Assembly (NCBI GenBank): GCA_018991295.1
Contig: JAGKSZ010000014.1
Location: forward strand, 1-18,055
Direction of reading: 5' to 3'
DNA: 18,055 nucleotides
Source: Porphyrobacter sp.
GTDB lineage: Bacteria; Pseudomonadota; Alphaproteobacteria; Sphingomonadales; Sphingomonadaceae
Part shown: piece by piece, positions 7,799 through 14,143 of the stretch
Layout of the letters: each line of letters starts with the position of its first letter
Numbering within the stretch: position 1 is the stretch's first letter
Translations under genes and position numbers: made by a program
The notes under the pieces: model-generated
The model's input: the letters and a program-made list of their open reading frames with translations, nothing else
What the model was told of the DNA's origin: nothing
Databases searched by the model: none

Positions 7799-9028
7799 AT
7801 GGCTCTAACGGACGTAGCGATCAGAAATGCCAAGCCAAGGGCGAAGCCTTACAAGATGGGTGATGCCTTTGGATTGTTTGTGCTGATCCAACCTTCAGGC
7901 GGGAAGCTCTGGCGTTTCAAGTATCGGTTTGACGGCCGCGAGAAGAAGCTCGCCATTGGAACCTATCCCGTCATTGGCCTGGCAGAAGCACGCAGGCGCC
8001 GTGATCAAGCCAGAGAGCTTCTCGCTGCCGATAAAGACCCGTCACGCGAGAGGCAGCGGGAAAAGCTTCGCACCCAAATTCAGGCGGGAAACACGTTTGC
8101 AGCGATTGCCGAAGAGTATTGCGAGAAGCGCAAGCGCGATGGCCAGAAAGCGTGGGCTGCCAGCACGGCTGCTCGCAGCGAGTACCTGATTTCGCTTTTG
8201 AAGTTTCCGTTGGGTCGCATGCCCATTACCGATATTGAGCCTGCCGATGTGCTCGCGGCCGTCCGCAAGATCGAGCGGAAAGGCCAACTGGAAAGCGCCC
8301 ACCGCACCCTGCAACTGGCCGGAGCAGTGTTCCGCTATGCGGTCGCAACCGCCCGCCTCGCCTCGGATTCCACGCGTGACCTGCGCGGCGCGCTGACCGC
8401 GCCCACTGTCACCCACTACGGTGCGATCATCGATCCGGCGCGTGTGGGCGAGCTGCTGCGCGCTATCGACGGCTATGAAGGTCAGCCGATTACGAAGCTG
8501 GCGATGCAACTGGCCCCGCATGTGTTCGTCCGGCCCGGCGAACTCCGTCACGCAGAGTGGAGCGAATTCGAGCTCGAGGGCGCCCTTTGGACGATCCCGG
8601 CGGGCAAGACCAAGATGCGCAAGGATCACCTCGTCCCGCTCTCACGCCAGTCGATTGCGATCCTAAAAGACCTCCATGCCCTGACCGGACCCGACGGCTA
8701 TGTCTTCCCCTCGATCCGCTCGCGAAAACGGCCGATGAGCGACAACACGATCAACGCAGGCCTGCGCCGTCTCGGCTACTCTACCGATGAAATGACCGCC
8801 CACGGCTTCCGCGCCACGGCATCGACCCTACTCAACGAAAGCGGCAAGTGGCATCCCGATGCGATCGAGCGCGCGCTTGCCCATGGCGACAGCGACAGAA
8901 TCCGTGCCGCCTACCATCGCGGCGCACACTGGAGTGAACGCGTGGCCATGGCGCAATGGTGGAGCGATCACCTCGACCAACTTCGCAAGGGCGCCGAGGT
9001 TGTGCCGATCAAGGCGGGAAAGCGTTGA
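7799..9028 (+). CDS. P4-type tyrosine-recombinase integrase
   Basis: The enzyme catalyses site-specific recombination between the element and the tRNA-Gly attachment site. The protein has 409 residues. The N-terminal DUF4102-like arm-binding domain (about residues 1-90) starts MALTDVAIRNAKPRAKPYKM and includes GKLWRFKYRFDGREKKLAIG and YPVIGLAEARRRRDQAR. A core-binding domain covers about 100-200. The catalytic domain shows Arg about 245 (VRPGELRHAEW), Lys about 272 (GKTKMRKDH), His-x-x-Arg near 335-338 (TAHGFRATASTLLNE), His about 362 (ALAHGD) and the nucleophile Tyr about 372 (RAAYHRG), so it appears intact. The ATG at 7799 is preferred to an in-frame TTG nine bases upstream because the family usually starts MALT/MALS and because GGAAGG lies too close to the TTG. 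The C-terminal end (MAQWWSDHLD) is also family-like. Confidence 0.95.
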   Translation: MALTDVAIRNAKPRAKPYKMGDAFGLFVLIQPSGGKLWRFKYRFDGREKKLAIGTYPVIGLAEARRRRDQARELLAADKDPSRERQREKLRTQIQAGNTFAAIAEEYCEKRKRDGQKAWAASTAARSEYLISLLKFPLGRMPITDIEPADVLAAVRKIERKGQLESAHRTLQLAGAVFRYAVATARLASDSTRDLRGALTAPTVTHYGAIIDPARVGELLRAIDGYEGQPITKLAMQLAPHVFVRPGELRHAEWSEFELEGALWTIPAGKTKMRKDHLVPLSRQSIAILKDLHALTGPDGYVFPSIRSRKRPMSDNTINAGLRRLGYSTDEMTAHGFRATASTLLNESGKWHPDAIERALAHGDSDRIRAAYHRGAHWSERVAMAQWWSDHLDQLRKGAEVVPIKAGKR

Positions 9029-9134
9029 TTACTCTAGAGCAACCACAACTCATCGATGATCCGCAAGTGGCCGAAGAATTGTGGTTAAATTTCAGATCGA
9101 TAAGCTGGAGCAACTTGCCTGGAACTCGCCGCAA

Positions 9135-9157
9135 ACCCGCATAACTCGCAGGCGGGT
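9135..9157 (+). terminator. Possible weak terminator of the integrase gene
   Basis: ACCCGC and GCGGGT form a six-base stem around an 11-base loop, followed by CATTT. The stem is short and the T-run is poor, and it sits about 110 bases after the integrase stop. It is a candidate only. Confidence 0.25.
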
Positions 9158-9688
9158 CATTTGTGCGCAAACCATACTTCCTTCGATATATCAGTGAGAT
9201 GCATCCCGAATTCGCGGGGTAGGGTGTGCTCACTGTTCCCCAATTGCGCGGTTTGGATTCAATGCTCTGACGCTTTCAGCTTGGGCTCTTAAACACTCGT
9301 CCAGAATGGAGCCTCCGGCAGGCCGGGCTGCAAAGCCTAGATCGGGTTCTGGCGGTTTAACGGCACACAATATGTCAGCCATTGGCCGTTTGCCGAATGG
9401 ATCGATTGCGCGGTGCCGGGCACAGCAGCCCACTCAGCCAAGCGAAAACGGCAGCTCTCGACCCAGACCCAGTCGTTCCCGATCGGAGCAATAAACGTCT
9501 GCTTCCGCCAAGAGCCGCCGGGCGGCTTTCGGGATCCAGCCTCGAGCCCGCTCATGACTGCAACTGGGTGGATTGATGCCGCTGGGCACCGCGTCTTGTG
9601 CTTCTGAAGGTTTTGCACCATGGGGGCGGCATCGACGGACTTGCGGTTTAGCGAGTGGCTCGGCCCGGCGCCTATCCCCGGGACAATC

Positions 9689-9704
9689 CGGCAGTATCCT
9701 GCCG
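9689..9704. promoter_or_regulatory. Small perfect palindrome in the sulP upstream region
   Basis: CGGCAG-TATC-CTGCCG is a perfect six-base inverted repeat with a four-base centre, 23 bases before the chosen sulP ATG. The position suits an operator or a leader hairpin that could affect translation of the first operon gene. No known regulator consensus was recognised. Confidence 0.35.
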
Positions 9705-9727
9705 ATGATCGTATCTGGACTTCCCTA

Positions 9728-11212
9728 ATGACAAATCTCGCCACGCTTCGCCGCGATTGGCTATCGAACCCGCGGGCCGACATTCTGGCCGGGATCGTCG
9801 TCGCGCTCGCGCTGATCCCCGAAGCGATAGGCTTTTCGATCATCGCGGGCGTCGATCCGCGGGTCGGCCTCTATGCCTCGGTTGCGATTGCCATCGTGAT
9901 TTCCTTTACCGGCGGGCGGCCCGGCATGATCTCGGCCGCAACTGCTGCCGTGGCGGTGCTGGTGGTGCCGCTGGTGCGGGATCACGGGGTCGAATACCTG
10001 TTCGCCGCCACGATCCTGATGGGGATCATGCAGATCGCGGCAGGCGCGCTGCGGCTCAATCTGGTGATGCAGTTCGTCTCGCGCTCGGTCATCACCGGCT
10101 TCGTCAACGCTCTGGCGATCCTGATCTTCATGGCGCAGTTGCCCGAGCTTACCGGGGTGCCGATGCTTACCTATGCGCTGGTCGCTGGCGGGCTGGCGAT
10201 CATCTACCTGTTCCCGTACCTGACTAAAGCCGTGCCATCGCCGCTCGTGGCGATCATCGTGCTGACAGTGCTTGTTTACTACACCGGCTTCGATGTCCGC
10301 AGCGTTGGCGACATGGGCGAGTTGCCGTCATCGCTGCCGATGTGGCTAATCCCCGACGTGCCGTTCACGCTGGAAACGCTTCAGATCATCCTGCCCTATT
10401 CGGTGACCATGGCGGCGGTTGGCCTACTCGAGTCGATGATGACCGCGCAGATCGTGGACGACTTGACCGACACCCCGTCCGACAAGCAGCGCGAGATGAA
10501 GGGCCAGGGCATCGCCAATTTCTTCACCGGGTTCCTTGGCGGCATGGGCGGCTGCGCGATGATCGGGCAGTCGGTGATCAACGTGAAATCCGGCGGGCTG
10601 ACGCGCCTTTCGACTTTCGTGTCGGGAACCTTCCTGCTGTTCCTGCTGCTTGTGCTCGGCGAGCTGGTGGCGATCATCCCGATGGCGGCGCTGGTCGCGG
10701 TCATGATCATGGTGTCGATTGGCACGTTCTCTTGGAAGTCGATCAAGGATCTTCGCTTCAACCCGTGGCAGTCGTCGGTGGTAATGGTCGCAACCGTGGT
10801 CATCACCGTATGGACCCACGACCTAGCGCAGGGCGTGCTGGCCGGGGTGATCCTGTCGGGTCTGTTCTTTGCCAGCAAGGTCAAGCGGCTGTTCACCGTC
10901 GAGACCGAACTTTCTGCCGATAACACCACGCGCACCTACCGGATCGGTGGTCAGGTGTTCTTCGCCTCGTCCGACAGCTTTGTCGAAGCCTTCGACTTCA
11001 AGGAGGTGCTCGACAGGGTGGTGATCGACGTCAGCAACGCGCAGTTCTGGGATATCTCGGCGGTCGGGACGCTGGACAAGGCGATCCTGAAGTTCCGGCG
11101 CGAAGGCACGGCGGTCGAGGTCGTCGGCCTCAACGAAACCAGCGCCGCGCTGATCGAACGCTATGCCACGCATGACAAGCCTGGCGCCGAAGCGCAGCTG
11201 GGAGCGCACTGA
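9728..11212 (+). CDS. SulP (SLC26) family inorganic anion transporter with C-terminal STAS domain
   Basis: An inner-membrane transporter of 494 residues. The N-terminal part (about residues 18-395) is a chain of hydrophobic segments with family features: AGIVVALALIPEAIGFS and AGVDPRVGLYASVAIAI at the start, ESMMTAQIVDDLTDT in the middle, and GGMGGCAMIGQSVINVKSGG after it. A cytoplasmic STAS domain follows (about 400-494, including VVIDVSNAQFWDISAVGTLD). The GGMGGCAMIGQS variant is shared with short BicA-like bacterial members, so bicarbonate, sulfate or another oxyanion are all possible; the substrate cannot be assigned. The ATG at 9728 is chosen because it gives the normal N-terminus (TLRRDWLSNPRADILAG). 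An in-frame ATG at 9620 has a better ribosome site (GAAGG) but adds 36 residues of unconvincing sequence. The stop overlaps a possible ATG of the next gene, so cotranscription with the stress genes is very likely. Confidence 0.9.
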   Translation: MTNLATLRRDWLSNPRADILAGIVVALALIPEAIGFSIIAGVDPRVGLYASVAIAIVISFTGGRPGMISAATAAVAVLVVPLVRDHGVEYLFAATILMGIMQIAAGALRLNLVMQFVSRSVITGFVNALAILIFMAQLPELTGVPMLTYALVAGGLAIIYLFPYLTKAVPSPLVAIIVLTVLVYYTGFDVRSVGDMGELPSSLPMWLIPDVPFTLETLQIILPYSVTMAAVGLLESMMTAQIVDDLTDTPSDKQREMKGQGIANFFTGFLGGMGGCAMIGQSVINVKSGGLTRLSTFVSGTFLLFLLLVLGELVAIIPMAALVAVMIMVSIGTFSWKSIKDLRFNPWQSSVVMVATVVITVWTHDLAQGVLAGVILSGLFFASKVKRLFTVETELSADNTTRTYRIGGQVFFASSDSFVEAFDFKEVLDRVVIDVSNAQFWDISAVGTLDKAILKFRREGTAVEVVGLNETSAALIERYATHDKPGAEAQLGAH

Positions 11213-11226
11213 TGGGAGAGACGCAC

Positions 11227-12078
11227 ATGGAATTCATCCTCGCCGCAATCGACGCTTCGGCCCATGCGCCGGGCGTGTGCCAATACGCCGCATGGGCGGC
11301 CAAGCGGTTGGAGATGCCGGTCGAACTGCTCCACGTCGTGCAGCGTCAGGACGCCGTTGCTGCGCGGCGCGACCTGTCGGGTGCGATTGGGCTCGGGGTC
11401 AAAAGCGACCTGATGGAAGAACTGGTCCGCCTGTCGGAACAAAGCAGCCGCGCCGAGATCGAGAAAGGCCGCGTCCTTCTGGCGGCGGGCGAACAGATCG
11501 TGCGCGAGGCGGGCGTAACTGACGTTACCCCCCTGCACCGCCACGGCGGCGTGATCGAGACGATCCTCGAACGCGAGGAGAACGCGCGGCTCGTGGTGAT
11601 CGGTCGCCGCGGCACAGATCATGAATATGCCACCGACCACATTGGCTCGATGATCGAGCGGGTGGTCCGTGCCAGCATCAAGCCGGTGATGATCGTCTCG
11701 CGCACCTTTGCCGAACCCGATCATGTCGTCTTCGCCTATGACGCGAGCCCGGCGGCCAAGCGCGCGCTCGAACGGCTTGCCAATTCGCCGCTGTTTGCGG
11801 GCCTTCCCGTTACCATCGTCATGGCCGAAGCATCGGGCGAGGCCAAGGTTGCGGCGCTGAAGGATGCCGAAACGGTGTTTGCTCCCGATCATCCAGTCAC
11901 CACTGTGTTCGATCCGGGCAAGGCCGAGAAGGTCATTCCCCGCGTCGTTGCATCGGCTGACAATCCGCTGCTGCTGATGGGAGCTTATGGGCATTCACCG
12001 ATCCGCAATCTGATCGTCGGCAGCACCACCACCGAAATGATCCGCACCGTTCCCGCGCCGGTGCTACTGGTGCGGTAG
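11227..12078 (+). CDS. Tandem-domain universal stress protein (UspA family)
   Basis: A cytoplasmic nucleotide-binding stress protein of 283 residues built from two Usp domains. Domain 1 (about 1-150) begins MEFILAAIDASAHAPGVCQ and ends near the loop GRRG...IGS, where the spacing is ten residues rather than the usual nine. Domain 2 (about 160-283) ends with GAYGHSPIRNLIVGS, an exact G-2X-G-9X-G-S ATP-binding loop, followed by PAPVLLVR. An ATG at 11212, overlapping the sulP stop by one base, is in frame, but the ATG at 11227 is preferred because GGGAGAG lies six bases upstream. The pairing with a SulP transporter suggests that it senses or modulates conditions linked to anion transport or energy state; this is inference. 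Domain 1 may have lost nucleotide binding. Confidence 0.9.
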   Translation: MEFILAAIDASAHAPGVCQYAAWAAKRLEMPVELLHVVQRQDAVAARRDLSGAIGLGVKSDLMEELVRLSEQSSRAEIEKGRVLLAAGEQIVREAGVTDVTPLHRHGGVIETILEREENARLVVIGRRGTDHEYATDHIGSMIERVVRASIKPVMIVSRTFAEPDHVVFAYDASPAAKRALERLANSPLFAGLPVTIVMAEASGEAKVAALKDAETVFAPDHPVTTVFDPGKAEKVIPRVVASADNPLLLMGAYGHSPIRNLIVGSTTTEMIRTVPAPVLLVR

Positions 12079-12079
12079 C

Positions 12080-12418
12080 ATGGCGCTAGATTTGGCTCGG
12101 TTGCGTGCAAAGCTGCTTGCCCGGCGCGAGGAGCTGTTGGCGGAGGATCGCATATCGCCCGAAGGCCGCGCGCCGGTGGCGCTGGATCAGGACAGTGTGG
12201 GCAGACTGTCCCGGATTGATGCCATGCAGCTTCAGGAAATGGCTTTGGCGCAGGCCCGCCGGCGCAAATCCGAACGCGGGGCGATCGATACCGCCCTCCA
12301 GCGCATTGAGGATGGCGAATACGGCTACTGTCTCAAATGCGGCGGGGACATTGCCCCGGCTCGCCTTGAGAACAGCCCATCGGTCACAACTTGCATCACC
12401 TGCGCCAATGACGGCTGA
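12080..12418 (+). CDS. TraR/DksA family C4 zinc-finger protein
   Basis: A 112-residue member of the TraR/DksA family, whose members bind the secondary channel of RNA polymerase and alter promoter response, often with ppGpp. The N-terminal half is a predicted helical hairpin. Its tip region DQDSVGRLSRIDAMQ has the acidic and alanine pattern typical of short family members. The C-terminal zinc finger is CLKC-17 residues-CITC, all four cysteines present. The protein is shorter than E. coli DksA (151 residues). It starts one base after the usp stop with no ribosome site of its own, so it is probably translationally coupled. Its place in an operon with stress and cold-shock genes fits a role in transcriptional stress response. 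Confidence 0.9.
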   Translation: MALDLARLRAKLLARREELLAEDRISPEGRAPVALDQDSVGRLSRIDAMQLQEMALAQARRRKSERGAIDTALQRIEDGEYGYCLKCGGDIAPARLENSPSVTTCITCANDG

Positions 12419-12425
12419 TCCTGCA

Positions 12426-12635
12426 ATGACCACAGGCACCGTGAAATATGTTGGCCCTGACGGCGGGTGGGGGTTCATCTCACGCGACGACAAGCAGCCC
12501 AAGGTCTTCTTGCACATCTCCGAGGTGCAGGCCGCGGGGTGCGACGAGATCGTCAAGGGCCAACGCTGGGCGTTCACTCTGAAGGCGGGCCAGGACGGCC
12601 GGATGTCAGCCACTGATCTAGAAGTGATCGCGTAG
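12426..12635 (+). CDS. Cold-shock domain protein
   Basis: A 69-residue single cold-shock domain: TGTVKYVGPDGGWGFISRDD holds the RNP1-like patch (GGWGFI) and KVFLHISEV the RNP2-like patch. Members bind single-stranded RNA or DNA and act as RNA chaperones. The segment between them is divergent from CspA and the aromatic pattern is only partly kept, so it is a CspA-like protein rather than a canonical CspA. An in-frame ATG at 12408 would add six residues (MTADPA) and overlap the traR/dksA stop by 11 bases; neither start has a strong ribosome site, so the choice is uncertain. It is the last gene of the sulP operon. Confidence 0.85.
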   Translation: MTTGTVKYVGPDGGWGFISRDDKQPKVFLHISEVQAAGCDEIVKGQRWAFTLKAGQDGRMSATDLEVIA

Positions 12636-12842
12636 CACGCATTATTCGAGAAGGCCCATTGGTGGCGCGTTCGAGAATCATTTCTGCGTGCTCGCCAGTT
12701 CACTCCCGGTTTAATTTGGAGGTCTCGACTCCTTTCAATCCCGGTCATCCGGTGCGCTCGAACTGTTTCCCTAAACCGGATATAAGAGCAGACCCAGCGG
12801 GACGGAGAGCAATGCAAGGCCTGAGCAAAACTCACCGCGCCA

Positions 12843-12897
12843 GCGATCGTCACCCGGATGGGCCGAGACCCGGCACGGGCTCGGTGACGCCGATCGC
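12843..12897. repeat. Complex inverted repeat (possible structured RNA)
   Basis: GCGATCG pairs with CGATCGC, then TCACC pairs with GGTGA across a three-base bulge, and an inner stem GAG-A-CCCG/CGGG-CTC closes around GCA. In all about 19 base pairs can form over 55 bases. The strand and function are unknown. Confidence 0.45.
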
Positions 12898-12901
12898 AGA
12901 C

Positions 12902-12930
12902 CCAGCACATGGGCAAGGCCTGTGTGCTGG
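12902..12930. repeat. Inverted repeat with eight-base arms
   Basis: CCAGCACA at 12902-12909 is the reverse complement of TGTGCTGG at 12923-12930, with a 13-base loop. It follows the larger stem at 12843-12897 by only four bases, so the two may form one structured region. Confidence 0.5.
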
Positions 12931-12956
12931 CGATAGCCCGGCGGAATAGAGCGCGA

Positions 12957-12975
12957 TGCCGGCCATAGGCCGGCA
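12957..12975. repeat. Perfect hairpin, 8-bp stem and 3-base loop
   Basis: TGCCGGCC-ATA-GGCCGGCA is a very stable GC-rich hairpin without a following T-run. It sits 37 bases before the candidate SOS box. It could end transcription from the upstream operon with Rho help, or be a protein-binding palindrome. Confidence 0.55.
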
Positions 12976-13012
12976 GGCGCCTATCCTTCCCTCTGCATCC
13001 CTTGACGCTATT

Positions 13013-13027
13013 GTTCTTTTTATGTTC
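13013..13027 (+). promoter_or_regulatory. Candidate LexA (SOS) box, GTTC-N7-GTTC
   Basis: The sequence GTTC-TTTTTAT-GTTC matches exactly the direct-repeat LexA site GTTC-N7-GTTC known from alphaproteobacteria. The centre is T-rich, as in many real sites. It ends 10 bases before the ATG of the small two-cysteine-pair gene. A TTGACG at 13002-13007 could be part of a promoter overlapped by the box, although no well-spaced -10 was identified. If functional, LexA would repress this gene until DNA damage. Confidence 0.6.
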
Positions 13028-13037
13028 TCGGCGGCGC

Positions 13038-13259
13038 ATGGGAACCAAACGCCTCGATTCTGTCGCCGATCTCGTTCGCCATGGCCTCAATGCGCAGATC
13101 GAGTGCGGCCGCTGCAGGCGTGTGGTGATCATGCCGGCTGCGCGGCTTCGCGATCAGTGCTTCACCAAGTCGATCCCCCTTAAGCTGGACATGGTAGCCC
13201 GGCACTTGCGCTGCAGCTGTGGTCATCGTGGTGCCAGGATTAATCCCACCGGCAGATAA
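13038..13259 (+). CDS. Small putative zinc-ribbon protein of unknown function
   Basis: A 73-residue basic protein beginning MGTKRLDSVADLVRHGLNAQ. It holds two cysteine pairs, CGRC near residue 26 and CSCG near 62, separated by a stretch rich in hydrophobic residues (FTKSIPLKLDMVARHLRC), the layout of a small zinc ribbon. Similar short proteins with an LRCxxCGxRGA-like end are, as I recall, common hypotheticals in alphaproteobacteria; none has a function I can name. Two upstream in-frame ATG codons (13002 frame) exist, but the one at 13038 is chosen because the SOS-box candidate lies immediately before it. There is no strong ribosome site (GGCGGCG only). Regulation by LexA suggests a link to DNA damage, inference only. 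Confidence 0.65.
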   Translation: MGTKRLDSVADLVRHGLNAQIECGRCRRVVIMPAARLRDQCFTKSIPLKLDMVARHLRCSCGHRGARINPTGR

Positions 13260-13305
13260 CCAGCCTGCGCTCGGTAGTCGGGTGCGCACCATCAATCACG
13301 AGGCG

Positions 13306-13328
13306 AAAGGCGGCACCGAAGCGCCGCC
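13306..13328 (-). terminator. Intrinsic terminator of the ssb-like gene (UUCG tetraloop)
   Basis: On the minus strand GGCGGCGC-TTCG-GTGCCGCC forms an eight-pair stem (one G-U pair) closed by a UUCG tetraloop, followed by TTT. It lies 10 bases after the stop of the minus-strand ssb-like gene. The T-run is short but the stem is very stable. Confidence 0.7.
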
Positions 13329-13338
13329 CTTCTGAAGA

Positions 13339-13674
13339 TCACAGGAACTCGACGTTCTCGGCGATGATCTCGCAGCCATAGCGGTCATTGCCTTCAGCGT
13401 CCTGCCAGCGCGAGTAGTGGATGCGGCCCGTCACCGCGAGCTGGTCACCCTTGGCCTTGTGCTGGCGCAGCGGAAGCCCGAGGCCGTTGAAGACGGTGAT
13501 CTTGTGGAATTCGGCGTCCTTGACGGGGTAGCCGGTTTCAGGATCCTTCTGGACCTTCCCGTCGCGGATGACCGGACGTTCGGTCACGAGGATCAGTTCG
13601 GTGATGCGGGTGTCGCTGCGGTCGCGGGCAACGGGATCCTTGGCGAGACGGCCGACGAGGTTGACGATGTTCAT
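13339..13674 (-). CDS. Single-stranded DNA-binding protein (SSB-like), short form
   Basis: An OB-fold protein of 111 residues that binds single-stranded DNA. It begins MNIVNLVGRLAKDPVARD, the typical SSB first strand, and continues with TELILVTERPVIRDGKV, EFHKITVFNGLGLPLRQHKAKGD, LAVTGRIHYSRWQDAEGNDR and a final strand IIAENVEFL. Chromosomal SSB proteins are around 150-180 residues with an acidic tail ending DDDIPF; here the protein stops at the end of the OB fold, so the partner-recruiting tail is absent. Such short SSBs are common on plasmids and ICEs. The start is fixed by AGGAGG eight bases upstream of ATG 13674. It is flanked by a 469-base gap on its 5' side and by its own terminator, so it is monocistronic. 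Confidence 0.88.
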   Translation of the reverse strand: MNIVNLVGRLAKDPVARDRSDTRITELILVTERPVIRDGKVQKDPETGYPVKDAEFHKITVFNGLGLPLRQHKAKGDQLAVTGRIHYSRWQDAEGNDRYGCEIIAENVEFL

Positions 13675-14143
13675 TGCAAGAGCCTCCTTGGTGCCGACGG
13701 CTCGTCCGCCGGTGCCCTTATCGAGCCTCGGCGGGAGAGCTGGGACACCGCGCGCATTTGCGAGCGGGTAACCTCGGAAATCGAGGTGGTGCGGGCAACC
13801 CGGCTTGCCGGGCAACACGGCTCGCATTTCTGCAGGTTGGCCCTAAGCTCGACCAGAGAGGCAGGGGCACTGGGCGGCGGACGTGCAGGTGGCACAGGGG
13901 CTGATTGCGTGCCTGAATATCAACCTCGCCGCGTCTCGGCTTGCTGACGCTTGCGTTGGTCGCATGATTGATCGTCCGTCCTCGCCGATTTCGGTGAGCG
14001 AATAGTCCCTTTGCGGCAGTCGTCCGGAACACCTGACCTTGGCCATCTGGGATCGCGATCCGCAGGGTTGGCGCCAATGGCCCGGCGTTCACGCACAATC
14101 GGACAAGGACCCAAGGGGGCTGCCTGTTTGCACGTTGCGCCAA
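13675..14143. other. Intergenic region between the ssb-like gene and the Phd-PemK pair
   Basis: No credible gene is seen in 469 bases: the longest frames are rich in Arg and Pro and lack ribosome sites. The part next to ssb holds two short inverted repeats, ACCTCG/CGAGGT (13771-13787) and CCCGGC/GCCGGG (13799-13812), the latter flanked by a direct GGGCAAC. The ssb promoter should lie in this stretch, but no consensus was recognised. Confidence 0.45.

Larger units (their letters stand above)
9029..9727. other. Long intergenic stretch after the integrase; no credible intact gene
   Basis: These 699 bases carry no frame that reads like a normal protein with a good start. The first part (9029-9240) includes an imperfect terminator-like repeat at 9135-9157 (ACCCGC/GCGGGT, 11-base loop) downstream of the integrase. 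The second part (about 9300-9620) has short open frames on both strands with protein-like fragments but no consistent start, which resembles decayed or repeated intergenic sequence. The last 100 bases lead into the SulP operon and contain a small perfect repeat, CGGCAG-TATC-CTGCCG at 9689-9704. No recognisable promoter consensus was found. Confidence 0.5.
12636..13037. other. Non-coding stretch rich in inverted repeats
   Basis: No convincing gene lies in these 402 bases. A 45-codon frame at 12812 has a fair ribosome site but its translation does not resemble a protein. Structure is visible instead: a direct repeat TTCGAGAA (12645-12652 and 12670-12677), an inverted repeat ATCCGGT/ACCGGAT (12747-12753 and 12775-12781), a complex stem at 12843-12897, a stem CCAGCACA/TGTGCTGG at 12902-12930 and a perfect eight-base hairpin at 12957-12975. 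The last part carries a candidate SOS box. Confidence 0.55.

Noticed and set aside
9337..9843. 168-codon minus-strand frame overlapping the sulP start
   Set aside because: Its first 40 codons are antisense to conserved sulP sequence; the rest may be decayed repeat sequence, noted as a finding instead.
12812..12949. 45-codon plus-strand frame with a fair ribosome site (GGAG)
   Set aside because: The translation is rich in Pro, Arg, Asp and Gly with no protein-like pattern, and the bases are better explained by inverted repeats.
12086..13132. 348-codon minus-strand frame across the TraR/DksA and cold-shock genes
   Set aside because: It runs through two well-identified plus-strand genes and structured intergenic DNA, and its translation (rich in Arg, Ser and His) resembles no protein.
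13417..13947. 176-codon plus-strand frame opposite the ssb-like gene
   Set aside because: It lies mostly antisense to a clear SSB with an ideal ribosome site and has no recognisable features.
13718..14143. 141-codon minus-strand frame between ssb and the PemK toxin
   Set aside because: The translation is Arg/Pro/Ala-rich with no motif and no ribosome site; treated as non-coding.
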